In this document: positions 36,809 through 46,110 of the stretch, in pieces
Position numbering within the stretch: the first letter of the stretch is position 1
Layout: each line of letters starts with the position of its first letter
Source of the DNA: Bdellovibrionales bacterium
GTDB taxonomy: Bacteria > Bdellovibrionota > Bdellovibrionia > Bdellovibrionales > Bdellovibrionaceae
DNA length: 64,000 nt
Reading direction: 5' to 3'
Assembly (NCBI GenBank): GCA_016713585.1
Contig: JADJOV010000001.1
Coordinates: forward strand, 62,001 to 126,000
The notes under the pieces: model-generated
Told to the model about the DNA's origin: nothing
The model's database searches: none
The model's input: only the letters and a program-made list of their open reading frames with translations
Program-made: the position numbers and the translations under genes

Positions 36809-36838
36809 AATTGAACAAAGATGAATTGAACAAAGATC
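36809..36838 (+). repeat. 15-bp direct repeat, two copies
   Basis: AATTGAACAAAGATG (36809-36823) and AATTGAACAAAGATC (36824-36838) are adjacent, identical in 14 of 15 positions. They lie just after the pirin stop, in a non-coding stretch. Confidence 0.8.
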
Positions 36839-36975
36839 AAGACTGTCAATTGCTGGACAGTCGTGAAAAAACACATGGTCGCTCATTCGTAAGCCACCTT
36901 GATTCATACTACACCCTGGATTGACTTTTGCTATGCCAAGGGCCGGGAACATAGGGCCTCCGAATGAGGGGGTCA

Positions 36976-37019
36976 ATGAGTGAGTTAGTGACTGGGTGGG
37001 AGTGAGTGGGAGTGACTGA
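36976..37019 (+). repeat. Low-complexity GTGAGT-rich tract
   Basis: Degenerate repeats of GTGAGT/GTGGGA (AATGAGTGAGTTAGTGACT, then GGGTGGGAGTGAGTGGG). It lies directly upstream of the small exported protein gene at 37050 and is part of an intergenic stretch of about 260 bases with no gene. Confidence 0.6.
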
Positions 37020-37049
37020 AGGTTCAGGGATTTGGGATCAGGGGGCAGC

Positions 37050-37529
37050 ATGAAAAAGAATATATTTATCCAGAAACTCATCTTTACGCTGACGTCCGGT
37101 TCATTATTATTTTATTTGATTTCATTTGATTCGAATGGCCACCTAGTCACTCATGGAGTTGAAACTGAGCAGTGCCGTATTGATTTGCAGAAAGTGAGAT
37201 CTGGTAGGCCGGTTATATTGAAGCAGAAGCACCAAGTGACTCCACTCAATGTCCTTGCTCTCTCTGAGGTGGAGCAGAGACTTCTGACCCACTATATTCA
37301 TTTGACCGGGATTACTTTGATTAAAGATGGTCTTGGGAACCCGATGAGGCTGACAACTTATAAAATGGAGTCATCGCGACGAAGAAATCTAGGATATAAG
37401 ATCGTTATAGACGCCGAGAATGAAAAAGAAGATGTGTTAACTTACTACACGAATAAAGATGGGGACATCCTATTTTGGTATTGGGACTCTTATCAGCCAA
37501 TTCAGGAATGGACCTGCGGAAACGATTGA
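37050..37529 (+). CDS. Small exported or anchored protein of unknown function
   Basis: About 159 residues from ATG 37050 (AGGGGG upstream). A signal or anchor helix (LIFTLTSGSLLFYLISF) is followed by a polar domain with one Cys near the start (TEQCRIDLQKV) and one near the end (EWTCGND), which could pair. No family recognised. The stop is 22 bases from the end of the convergent PNP gene. Confidence 0.55.
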   Translation: MKKNIFIQKLIFTLTSGSLLFYLISFDSNGHLVTHGVETEQCRIDLQKVRSGRPVILKQKHQVTPLNVLALSEVEQRLLTHYIHLTGITLIKDGLGNPMRLTTYKMESSRRRNLGYKIVIDAENEKEDVLTYYTNKDGDILFWYWDSYQPIQEWTCGND

Positions 37530-37550
37530 TACCAGGCTAGAGTTTTAGCA

Positions 37551-38368
37551 TCAGGAGAGTTGGGAGATAAAGGTCTTCAAAAAGAGAGAAAATTTTTGTT
37601 CCACTCGTTTTCCGGTTTCGGTGACTTCAGCATGGGAAAGTTTTGCCGCGACAGGCCGGCTGCGAGATTTGAGATACAACTAATCCCGGCAACTCGCAGT
37701 CCCAAATGGTTTGCAGCAATAGATTCAGGAACGGTACTCATTCCCACGGCCTTTCCGCCGATCATTTTCAAATAGCGAACTTCGGCTGGAGTCTCGTAGG
37801 TTGGACCACTGACGCCACAATAAATTCCTTTGTGATATCTGGTCCCTTGTGATTTCAGAATGGACTCCATTTGCTCGAGAAATTTCAAGTCATAAGCTTC
37901 GGTCATGTCAGGAAACCGAGGACCTAGTTCCTTGATGTTTGGACCCATCAGGGGGTTCATACCCATTAAATTAATATGATCTTCGATAAGCATAAAATCG
38001 CCAGCCTGCATTGTCTCGCCAAACCCGCCTGCCGAATTGGTCAGAATCAAAATTTCAGCTCCAAGAAGGGCTAAAGTTCGAGTGGGAAAGACCACAGTTT
38101 CCATTGTGTGTCCTTCATAGTAATGATTTCTCCCCTGCAGTATTGCCACCGATTGCCCACCAACCGAGCCCAAAATTAAATTGCCAGAGTGTCCATCCAC
38201 TGCGGGTGGCATAAAGTGAGGGATCTGATAGAAGGGGATCGAAGTTTCAATATTGACTTCGTTCACAAAGGCGCCGAGTCCCGAGCCCAAAATAATTCCA
38301 ATTCGGGGTTTTAAACTGGATTTTGATCGAATGAAGGCGACTGTTTCGGTCAATTTCTGCAAAACCAT
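37551..38368 (-). pseudogene. punA: Purine-nucleoside phosphorylase, frameshift near the C-terminus
   Basis: About 272 residues when joined, the usual size for the trimeric PNP-I/MTAP-type family. Motifs: GIILGSGLGAFV, MPPAVDGHSG, GRNHYYEGHTMETV, LTNSAGG, MGMNPLMGPN, VSGPTYETPAEVRYL and GMSTVPE, all intact. Near 37647-37652 one base is missing. The corrected frame reads LSAAKLSHAEVTETGKRVEQKF and ends at TGA 37551, whereas the frame as written stops at 37577. It splits purine nucleosides into base and ribose-1-phosphate. It follows the pyrimidine phosphorylase gene, so this is a nucleoside-salvage unit, fitting a scavenging or predatory lifestyle (inference). Start ATG 38368 with GGAG upstream. 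Confidence 0.85.
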
Positions 38369-38443
38369 TTTATGCTCCATCCAAAAGGGTTTAAAGCCAA
38401 GCCAATCAAATCCACACCACTCCAATCCAATAAATGGATTAAA

Positions 38444-39674
38444 TTAAGTCAGGGTCTTCATAATCAGATCTTGCTTTTTTGGTTTTTGCAAGGAAATCGA
38501 AAAGGCTTGTTGAAGACCAGCTTGGGCGTCAGAAAATAATTCAACCTGATCTCCCCACAGAGTGAAAATAGGTTCACCTGCTTTGATCGGATCGCCAATT
38601 TTGCAATGAAATTCTATGCCTGCAGTCGGATTGATTCGATCCTCGGTCGAAGCTCTTCCCGCCTTGATTTTGATTGCACTGATCCCAATTTGTTCGGTGG
38701 CAAAGCCACTCATGAAGCCGTTTGCACCAGCTAAAACTTGAAGCGAATGTTTAGGCATTGGCAGCCGAGAGAGGTCGCCCCCCTGGACTTTGCAAATTTC
38801 ATGAAATTTCTCTAGAGCAAGTCCACTCTCAAGAGTTTTGACTGCAAGGGTATAACCGTCGTCGGGTGTTTTGGCTTTGCCACCGAGGACGAGCATGTGG
38901 GCAGCAAGCCAAAGGCTAAGGCTACGAGTATCTTCATAAAGATCAAATCCACTCGGGGCAAGATAGGTTTTATTAGCCATAATTTCGAGGCATTCAAAAA
39001 CCTCGAGGGAATTCCCCGCGTAACGACCCAAGGGTTGGTCCATGTTGGTCAATAGGGCGATGGCTTGTTTTTGAGAGCCTTTAGCGATGGACATCAAAGC
39101 CCGAGCCAAGGCCTCAGATTGTTCAATTGTCTTCATAAAGGCGCCGGAGCCAAACTTGACATCCAGAACTAACCCAGTCGGCCGGGCAAATCTCACGAGT
39201 TTGCCCGATGAAACAAATATTGTGCATATTCACATGATTGCAAAAATCTGTGAGTGATAATTGAGTGTTGAATCCAGGAATGCTCTCCAATTTATCGAGA
39301 GTGCCGCCAGTATGGCCGAGACCTCTTCCTGAAATCATGGGGACAGGAACTCCTGCTGCCGCCACAATTGGGCCAAGAATTAGACTTGTCTTGTCTCCCA
39401 CCCCGCCGGTCGAGTGTTTGTCGATTTTGGGAATAGTCGAAGAGAAGCGAACAGTTTCCCCCGATTTCAACATGACTTCTGTGAGGTCCACAGTTTCTCG
39501 TTCGCTCATTCCCTTGAAGAAAATGGCCATAAGGAGAGCTGACATTTGATAATCCGGAATTTTTCCATTCGTATAGCCATTGATGAAAAAATCTATTTCA
39601 TTAAAGTTTAGTTCGCGACCCTCGCGTTTCGCCTTAATGATTTCCGAGGGAAGGAAATCTGTGGAAGAGTTCAA
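38444..39674 (-). pseudogene. deoA: Pyrimidine-nucleoside/thymidine phosphorylase with an internal deletion and frameshift
   Basis: The N-terminal part (TTG 39674) has the family signatures YQMSALLMAIFFKGMS, KHSTGGVGDKTSLILGP and SGRGLGHTGGTLDKLES. The C-terminal part (LVLDVKFGSGAFMKT ... TNMDQPLGRYAGNSLEV) runs to 38444. The two are in different frames. The ~34 residues that normally lie between PAD and LVLDVK (KKLYALRDVTATVES-type region) are absent, so about 100 bases are missing at 39170-39176. Such a protein would lack part of the active site. It lies between pilT and the purine phosphorylase gene on the same strand. Confidence 0.8.
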
Positions 39675-39675
39675 A

Positions 39676-40752
39676 TCAACCAGCCTTGTTGTGTGCTCCT
39701 GGAGTGCCTATGGATTCGCCGACGTCTTTTCCTAAGAACGTTCTTGCGTCCGCATTTGAAACTTTGCCCTTTTTCACCAAATCTTCAATATATTTTTCAA
39801 AAAGAACCATTCCACTGCGAGATCCGGTCTGCATAGCTGACGCAATTTGGTGAACCTTGCCCTCACGAATTAGGTTTGCAACTGCTTTGGTGTTCTTTAG
39901 GATTTCAAACGCCGCCACTCGACCTTGTCCATCAGCCCGGCTAAAGAGCGCTTGAGCCACAACTCCCCTTAAGCTCTCTGCGAGCATTGTTCTGATTTGT
40001 TGTTGTTGACCGGCCGGGAAAACATCGATGATCCGATCAATTGTTTTGGAGGCGCTGTTTGTGTGGAGAGTTCCAAATACAAGATGGCCTGTTTCTGCTG
40101 CAGTTAGTGCGAGTGAAATTGTTTCGAGGTCCCTTAACTCACCCACAAGCAAAATATCGGGATCTTCACGAAGAGCGGCCTTTAGGGCATTGGCAAAGGA
40201 TTTAGTGTGGCTTCCAACCTCGCGCTGATTGACGAGGGACTTCACATTTTGGTGGACGAATTCAATGGGATCCTCGACAGTAATGATATGAGCTTCACGA
40301 GTGAGATTGATTTCATGAATCATTGAAGCTAGGGTGGTGGACTTTCCTGATCCAGTGGGGCCAGTTACCAAAACGAGCCCTCTATCTGCGTCAATCAGAT
40401 CCAAAATTGTCTGCGGGAGATTTAGCTCTGCAGCAGTTTTTATACGCTCTGGAATAATTCGAAAGACACCCCCAAGTCCCTTTCTCTGCATAAATATATT
40501 GCACCGGAAGCGCCCAATCCCAGGAAGTGTGTAAGCACAATCCAGCTCCCACTTCTCTATAAAACTCTTTTTCTGCTTTTCTGATAGGATCTCAAAGATC
40601 AGCCCTTGGGTGTCTTGGCTGGTAAGCTCCTTGTAGTTCAAAGGCAACATATTTCCGTGAAGGCGCAAGTATGGCGGGGCTCCGCTAGTGACATGGAGGT
40701 CTGATGCTCCTTGTTCAACCATCAGTTTAAATAGCTCGTCTATTGTTGCCAT
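39676..40752 (-). CDS. pilT: Type IV pilus retraction ATPase PilT
   Basis: 358 residues, complete. Walker A GPTGSGKSTT, Asp box VEDPIEFVHQN, Walker B region REDPDILLVGELRD, and His box LVFGTLHTNSASKTIDRI, all typical of PilT; the sequence ATIDELFKLMVEQGASDLHV at the start is also PilT-like. It retracts type IV pili to give twitching. deoA follows on the same strand with its TTG start right after the TGA, so pilT leads the nucleoside-salvage genes. In predatory relatives pili are needed for prey contact. Confidence 0.9.
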   Translation of the reverse strand: MATIDELFKLMVEQGASDLHVTSGAPPYLRLHGNMLPLNYKELTSQDTQGLIFEILSEKQKKSFIEKWELDCAYTLPGIGRFRCNIFMQRKGLGGVFRIIPERIKTAAELNLPQTILDLIDADRGLVLVTGPTGSGKSTTLASMIHEINLTREAHIITVEDPIEFVHQNVKSLVNQREVGSHTKSFANALKAALREDPDILLVGELRDLETISLALTAAETGHLVFGTLHTNSASKTIDRIIDVFPAGQQQQIRTMLAESLRGVVAQALFSRADGQGRVAAFEILKNTKAVANLIREGKVHQIASAMQTGSRSGMVLFEKYIEDLVKKGKVSNADARTFLGKDVGESIGTPGAHNKAG

Positions 40753-40881
40753 TGACCCTCAGACCATGTAGATTCATAATTTCCTATCGGCCTAAACCGT
40801 TATTTAATTGATCTTAAATTGATGTTTCATTGAATATTTGGGTTGTTTTGACAAAAACACGAAAAAGGTCCAGGGGGGGCC

Positions 40882-42425
40882 ATGTCAGCGGAAATACTAA
40901 TTAACGTCAAGCCACAAGAAACGCGGGTTGCCTATCTTGAGGGTGGTATATTGACGGACCTCAAGATTGAGCGCAAGACCTCACCGACCTTTGTCGGTGC
41001 GATTTATCGTGGAACTGTGATAAGAGTTTTGCCCGGAATGCAGGCAGCGTTCGTGGATATTGGACTTGAAAAAGCAGCTTTTCTTTATGTCGGCGATATC
41101 AGAGATGATTTGGATTCAGAGACCTATCCATTCTCGCAGATTGACACCGTGGATCCTCTGCTCGAGATGGACGATGAAGACGAGAAAGATGGGCCTCCAC
41201 CGCCGATTATTAATGATACAAAGACGCCGATACAGGACCTTATCAAAGAGGGGCAGTCAATACTTGTTCAAGTGGCAAAAGATCCCTTAGGTACAAAGGG
41301 CGCAAGACTTACCACCCATATCTCGATGCCTGGCCGCTTTATTGTTTATTTACCAACGGTGAGACATCTTGGAATTTCACGACGAATTGAAAACGAAGAA
41401 GAACGCGATAGGCTGCGTCAAGTGGTTCAGAAGCTTAATCCGCAGGGCGGGGTCATTGTTCGGACCGCAGGCGAGGGAGCAACAGAAGAGCAGCTAAAAG
41501 CTGATATTGATTATTTGGATCGTTTGAGCAAAGAGATTTTCAAAAATTACGATAAGAAGAAATCTCCAAGCCTAATTCACGCAGAGCTAGATGTTGAGCT
41601 GAGAGCCCTTCGGGACCTCATGAGCGAAGACGTCTCAAGCGTTTGGGTTGATGATTTTGAGGTTCATAAAAAGTCTCAAAGTTCGTGACTCAGCTTATGC
41701 CAAAATACAAACAAAACGTCATTTTTTATGAAGAGAAAAAACCTCTTTTTGACCTTTACGAAATTGATATGGAAATTTCAAGATCCTTGGATCGAAAAAT
41801 CTGGTTAAAGTCCGGTGGATACATTGTGATTGATGAAGCAGAAGCTTTGGTCGTGATAGATGTGAACACGGGGCGATTTGTTGGTAAGAAAGACCTGGAA
41901 GACACAATTCTTAAAACAAATCTTGAGGCCATTCGTGAAATTGCCCATCAGCTCCGCATTCGAAACTGTGGGGGAATCATCATTGTGGACTTTATCGATA
42001 TGGAAAAAGAATCCCATCGCGAAAAAGTCCTAGAGGCCATGAGAGACGAGGTTTCGAAAGATCGTGCACGTACCCATGTCATGTCGATGTCCCAATTAGG
42101 TTTGGTCGAAATGACTCGCAAGCGCACCCGGCCTAGTTTGATTCGAATCCTTTGTGAGCCTTGCAGTTATTGTGAAGGCAAAGGCTATATCAAACGAAAG
42201 TCCACGATCGCCAACGAAGTATTTCGAGAGCTCGAAAGGGATGCTGGACAGTTTGGAAATAAAAAGCAAAATATAGTTGTTCATTGCCATGCCGACGTTG
42301 CGGATTGGGTTTATGAGACCGAGGGGGATACTCTGGAGCATATCGAAAAAAAGATTGGGCAATCAGTCGCCTTTAAAATCGAGCCGACCTACCATCTTGA
42401 GCAGTACGAGATTTTCTTTGTTTAA
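40882..42425 (+). pseudogene. rng: Ribonuclease G/E family endoribonuclease, -1 frameshift
   Basis: About 514 residues when joined, in the RNase G range. An N-terminal S1-like domain (GTVIRVLPGMQAAFVDIGLEKAAFLYVGDI) is interrupted by an acidic insert (DPLLEMDDEDEKDGPPPP). The catalytic core has the metal-binding Asp segments ALVVIDVNTGRFVG and GGIIIVDFIDM, and the Cys region LCEPCSYCEGKGYIK. The frame breaks at the A5 run 41668-41672. One added A gives HKKVSKFVTQLMPKY and the pieces join. It degrades mRNA and matures rRNA. First gene of the block that continues with lspA; a good AGGGGGGG ribosome site precedes the ATG. Confidence 0.85.
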
Positions 42426-42471
42426 GCAAATTGAGGGTAATTTTTTTAGTGTCGACGCCATCAAGGCCAAC

Positions 42472-42984
42472 GTGAAAGCAAATTCACAGAAGTACAAGTT
42501 AATTGCTTGGATCATATTCCCACTCGTCGTGATTGATCAATTGTCTAAGCTCTGGGCGTGGACTGCACTTAAGGGCCATGGGGCAGATATCTATCTTTGG
42601 GACTTCTTTCGATTTGAATACGCCGAAAATCCAGGGGCTTTTTTAAGCCTTGGTGCGCAATTTTCGGATACCGCGAGGCTATTGATCTTTAATGTAGCTG
42701 TAGCCATATTTTTGGTTTATGTCGCTTTTTTACTGGTTAGGAAGAAACTTCCCTTTTGGCATTTTATTGCATTTACACTTCTGCTTGGTGGAGGTTTGGG
42801 GAACTTGATTGATCGGGTTTTTCGGCGAGCCGTTATAGATTTTATGAATATGGGCTTTGGAAGTCTTCGAACTGGAATTTTCAATGTGGCAGATATAGCG
42901 ATCATGGCAGGGCTGATTTTAATGATTATTCCAGAGAAATGGCTCTCAGAAAGAACTCCAGCAGCATTTAAGGAACCAAATTAA
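42472..42984 (+). CDS. lspA: Lipoprotein signal peptidase (signal peptidase II)
   Basis: About 170 residues with four membrane helices. The two catalytic Asp regions are GNLIDRVFRRAVIDF and IFNVADIAIMAGL; FEYAENPGAFLSLG is also conserved. It removes signal peptides from prolipoproteins after diacylglycerylation. GTG 42472 is chosen (AAGG five bases upstream); the longer open frame begins inside rng and is not credible. Several lipoproteins in this window (M16, DUF3833, PhnD-like) would be its substrates. Confidence 0.9.
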   Translation: MKANSQKYKLIAWIIFPLVVIDQLSKLWAWTALKGHGADIYLWDFFRFEYAENPGAFLSLGAQFSDTARLLIFNVAVAIFLVYVAFLLVRKKLPFWHFIAFTLLLGGGLGNLIDRVFRRAVIDFMNMGFGSLRTGIFNVADIAIMAGLILMIIPEKWLSERTPAAFKEPN

Positions 42985-43015
42985 TCTCAGCTTTTGGAAT
43001 TCCGCTTCAAAAGAG

Positions 43016-43044
43016 TTGACAAGGTCCACTGCGAGGTGGCATTT
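43016..43044 (+). promoter_or_regulatory. Candidate promoter for rplU-rpmA
   Basis: An exact TTGACA at 43016-43021, 59 bases before the rplU ATG. The -10 is weak (GCATTT at the 17-base spacing, CATTTA at 18). The position before a ribosomal protein operon makes it plausible. Confidence 0.35.
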
Positions 43045-43079
43045 ACCATTGGCTTATAGCGGACACCTGGAGGTAAAAA

Positions 43080-43664
43080 ATGTACGCAGTCATTCAGACC
43101 GGCGGGAAACAGTACACAGTTAAACCTGGTGACGTTCTCCATATTGAAAAATTAGATAAAGACTTGGGCGCTGAATTCGACATCAGTGAAGTTGTTATGC
43201 TTGGTGGAGAATCGAACCTTGTAGGTCAACCCCTTATTAAAAATGCAAAAGTTACCGTGGTTGTGACTAAGCAATCTAAGGCTCGTAAGGTCATTATCTT
43301 TAAGAAGAAGCGTCGTAAGTCCTTCAGAAAGTTTAAGACCCATCGTCAGCCATTCACTGAAATATTTGTGAAATCAATCACTTCTCCGACTGGGCAGGTT
43401 GCTAAAACAGAAGATGAGCCAAGAGTCGTAGATGTTGTCCAGATGCGTCAAGATCGTATCCTTTCAAAGGTTGCTGCTCGACAAGAAAGAGTCGAGAATA
43501 GAACCTCTTCAGAAACAGTTGCGGCGGCACCTAAGAAAGCGGCAGCGAAGAAGAAGGTTGTTAAAAAAGCAGCTGCAAAGGGTAAGGCAAAAAAGCCAAC
43601 GAAGAAGGCAGCGGCCACCAAGAAGGCTAAAAAGATAGAAAAGAAAACCACCAAGAAAGCTTGA
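43080..43664 (+). CDS. rplU: Ribosomal protein L21 with a Lys/Ala-rich C-terminal tail
   Basis: 194 residues, about twice the usual ~103. Residues 1-105 are canonical L21 (MYAVIQTGGKQYTVKPGD, KKKRRKSFRKFKTHRQPFT). A variable stretch then leads into a ~50-residue tail almost entirely of Lys and Ala with some Thr (PKKAAAKKKVVKKAAAKGKA), much like histone H1-type or SWIB-linked tails. Such tails occur on ribosomal and DNA-binding proteins of some bacteria and should bind rRNA or nucleic acid. GGAGG precedes the ATG. rpmA follows 23 bases later. Confidence 0.9.
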   Translation: MYAVIQTGGKQYTVKPGDVLHIEKLDKDLGAEFDISEVVMLGGESNLVGQPLIKNAKVTVVVTKQSKARKVIIFKKKRRKSFRKFKTHRQPFTEIFVKSITSPTGQVAKTEDEPRVVDVVQMRQDRILSKVAARQERVENRTSSETVAAAPKKAAAKKKVVKKAAAKGKAKKPTKKAAATKKAKKIEKKTTKKA

Positions 43665-43687
43665 AAAAGTAATTAACGGAGTGAAAC

Positions 43688-43948
43688 ATGGCATCGAAAA
43701 AGGCTGGCGGTAGTACCAAGAACGGGCGAGATTCCCAGAGTAAAAGTTTAGGCGTAAAGAGATTTGGCGGACAGGCTGTTCTTCCAGGAACAATTATTGT
43801 TCGGCAACGTGGAACTCAGTATAACGTTGGGAATAATGTTAAAATTGGACGGGATCATACAATCTATTCTGTTGTTGAAGGGGTTGTTAAATTTGAGAGA
43901 GACTCCAAAGAAAAGTTTCGCATTAGCGTTTATCCTAAATCTGCATAG
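43688..43948 (+). CDS. rpmA: Ribosomal protein L27
   Basis: 86 residues, complete. ASKKAGGSTKNGRDSQSKSLG and RFGGQAVLPGTIIVRQRGT are the L27 signatures; the N-terminal ASKKAGG is the tail that reaches the peptidyl-transferase centre. There is no N-terminal pro-extension as in Firmicutes. Ribosome site GGAG upstream. A terminator follows and then obgE. Confidence 0.95.
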   Translation: MASKKAGGSTKNGRDSQSKSLGVKRFGGQAVLPGTIIVRQRGTQYNVGNNVKIGRDHTIYSVVEGVVKFERDSKEKFRISVYPKSA

Positions 43949-44004
43949 TGTGAAGTCTAATACCACTTTTGGTGTTAGTTAGAGTCGCTTTCGAGAGTCA
44001 TTTT

Positions 44005-44033
44005 TAAAAAGGAGCCCTTTGGCTCCTTTTTTA
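44005..44033 (+). terminator. Rho-independent terminator after rpmA
   Basis: AAAAAGGAGCC (44006-44016) pairs with GGCTCCTTTTT (44021-44031) across a 4-base CTTT loop, followed by more T. Strong hairpin with a U tract, 57 bases after the rpmA stop. Confidence 0.85.
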
Positions 44034-44062
44034 TTGAGTATCTTACCTCTGATGATGGATGT

Positions 44063-45094
44063 ATGAAATTTATAGATGAAATACATATCAAAGTATCTTC
44101 TGGCCATGGTGGACCAGGGGCTATCAGTTTTCGTCGAGAATCAGGGACACCAAGAGGTGGTCCTGATGGCGGAGACGGAGGTAAGGGTGGTAATTTGGTC
44201 CTGAGAACCTCTAAGCATTTGAACTCTCTCGTGGATCTCAGGGCCAACAAGCACTATGCGGCGCAAGATGGGTATCCTGGTACCTCTGCGAACTCTTCTG
44301 GTGCGCAGGGACAGGATTTGGTTATCTTAGTTCCAGAGGGCACCCTCGTTAGAAATCTCGAAGGTGAGGTCATTGTTGATCTCACAAACAGCCATGATTT
44401 TGTTCTCTTAGCTGGTGGACGCGGAGGTAAAGGAAACGCTTTTTTTAAGACGAGTGTGAACCAGGCTCCAGAAAAAGCCCAACCTGGCGAAGACGGTTCC
44501 AGCATGGAAATCAAATTGGAATTAAAATTGATTGCTGATGTTGGAATTATTGGATTTCCAAATGCAGGTAAGTCGACCTTAATTTCTAGAATCTCTGCCG
44601 CGAGACCCAAAATTGCGGACTATCCGTTTACAACATTAACTCCCAACCTTGGAGTGGTGAAGGCTGCTGAATTTAAGTCCTTCGTTGTGGCTGATATTCC
44701 AGGTTTGGTCAAAGGGGCTCACGAAGGAATTGGTCTTGGAATTCAATTCTTGCGGCACATCGAAAGAACGAGACTCTTTATTCACTTAATTGATGTGTCA
44801 GGGATTTCTGGCAGAGATCCGTTTCAAGATTATTTAGATATAAATTTCGAACTCGAAAAATATGACGACACAAATAAAGAAAAAGAAGGCTTTTTCCCTC
44901 TTGCACCGCGAGAGCAATTTGTAGTTCTCAACAAGATTGACTCTGTCCAGTCAGACGATCTGTCTCGGCTGAAGGCTCAATTCAAGAAAAAACTCGGTGT
45001 TGAGCCATATTTGATTTCAGCAGTTTCTGGGAAAAACATAAAAGAACTAATTCAAGCTATTTCAAAGAAAATTTTTACGGAGGATCTACCTTGA
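44063..45094 (+). CDS. obgE: Obg-family GTPase
   Basis: 343 residues, complete. The glycine-rich Obg fold (SSGHGGPGAISFRRESG, PDGGDGGKGG) precedes a G domain with GFPNAGKST, DIPGLVKGA and NKID. Obg proteins assist 50S assembly and stress signalling. The stop overlaps the start of nadD (ATGA-like, 4 bases). Order obgE-nadD-rsfS-rlmH is a common bacterial arrangement. Confidence 0.95.
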   Translation: MKFIDEIHIKVSSGHGGPGAISFRRESGTPRGGPDGGDGGKGGNLVLRTSKHLNSLVDLRANKHYAAQDGYPGTSANSSGAQGQDLVILVPEGTLVRNLEGEVIVDLTNSHDFVLLAGGRGGKGNAFFKTSVNQAPEKAQPGEDGSSMEIKLELKLIADVGIIGFPNAGKSTLISRISAARPKIADYPFTTLTPNLGVVKAAEFKSFVVADIPGLVKGAHEGIGLGIQFLRHIERTRLFIHLIDVSGISGRDPFQDYLDINFELEKYDDTNKEKEGFFPLAPREQFVVLNKIDSVQSDDLSRLKAQFKKKLGVEPYLISAVSGKNIKELIQAISKKIFTEDLP

Positions 45095-46110
45095 GAGTCG
45101 GAATCTATGGGGGTAGCTTCAACCCCCCTCACATGGGCCATGTCAATGCGCTAGTCACTGTCGCAAAAAAAGCGGGACTTGATCAAATTCGGGTGATTCC
45201 TGTTGCAACAAGTCCGATGAAGGTTCCCATTGAAGGACCTTCGCCTGAACAAAGATTAGAAATGACTCGAAGAGCGTTCGAAAGTTATGGCTCCCAATTT
45301 GTGATCGATGACAGAGAAATTCGGCGAGGGGGAATTAGCTACACTATTGATACGGTCTTGGATCTCAGAAAGACTATAAAAGCTGAAGATTTATATTTAA
45401 TCATTGGTGCTGACCACCTCGACAGTTTTCATCAATGGAAAGACTATAAAAAAATACTTATTGAGGCCAATCTTATTGTGACGACCCGGCCAGGATTTGA
45501 CATTCCAACGTCTGAATCTGAATTTCCAGGCTTTCTGAACGAGTTAGTTGCGGCCCATGATTTTAACTTCATTGAACTCAAAACCGGACGTTCGATTCAA
45601 TTCCTGAGACTGCAGGATGTTGAAGTTTCTAGCAGTGAAATTCGCAAAAAAATCAGGTCTTCTCGGCCTGTGGAAAAAGTTCTTCCACTTGCGGTCGAAT
45701 CCTATATTAGAGAAAACAAACTTTATTCATCAATTCGAGAGAGAATTACTGATTATCAGAAATTCACAGAGTTTTGTGCAAGTGTTCTTTTTTCAAAAAA
45801 GGCAATAGGGGTTAAGGGCTTTGATCTGCAAAAAATGGCAGCACCCTCGGAGTTTACATTAGTTGCATCAGGGACCAGCACAAGACATGCGGCTTCTCTC
45901 GCCGAGAATCTAGTGACAGCTGTGAAGGATGAGTTTCACCTCCATCCACAGAGTGTTGAGGGTCTTGATGAAGGGCGATGGGTAGTTGTGGATTACGGAT
46001 CTTTAATTGTTCACATATTTTATGATTTTGTACGCCAGGAGTATAATCTTGAAGGATTGTGGAAGATGGCAAAAGATCTTGGAATCAAGGATCCAAATCT
46101 TAAGGCGTGA
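45091..46110 (+). CDS. nadD-rsfS: Fusion of nicotinate-nucleotide adenylyltransferase (NadD) and ribosome silencing factor (RsfS)
   Basis: 339 residues in one frame. Residues 1-215 are NadD: GGSFNPPHMGHVNA (nucleotidyltransferase GxFxPxHxGH), IIGADHLDSFHQWKDY and SSSEIR. Residues 220-339 are RsfS: KAIGVKGFDLQKMA, VASGTSTRHAASLAENL, DEGRWVVVDYGSLIVHIFYDFVRQEYNLEGLW. NadD makes NaAD from NaMN and ATP in NAD synthesis; RsfS blocks 50S/30S joining in starvation. These are usually separate adjacent genes. The TTG/ATG region overlaps obgE, and the stop overlaps rlmH. No frameshift or linker error is visible, so the fusion seems genuine. Confidence 0.9.
   Translation: MRVGIYGGSFNPPHMGHVNALVTVAKKAGLDQIRVIPVATSPMKVPIEGPSPEQRLEMTRRAFESYGSQFVIDDREIRRGGISYTIDTVLDLRKTIKAEDLYLIIGADHLDSFHQWKDYKKILIEANLIVTTRPGFDIPTSESEFPGFLNELVAAHDFNFIELKTGRSIQFLRLQDVEVSSSEIRKKIRSSRPVEKVLPLAVESYIRENKLYSSIRERITDYQKFTEFCASVLFSKKAIGVKGFDLQKMAAPSEFTLVASGTSTRHAASLAENLVTAVKDEFHLHPQSVEGLDEGRWVVVDYGSLIVHIFYDFVRQEYNLEGLWKMAKDLGIKDPNLKA

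Noticed and set aside
36677..37081. 134-codon open frame on the minus strand
   Set aside because: It overlaps the corrected pirin end and the start of the exported gene at 37050, and its repetitive content comes from the GTGAGT tract.
43448..43793. Antisense open frames opposite rplU
   Set aside because: They follow from the Lys/Ala-rich codons on the other strand and have no ribosome site.
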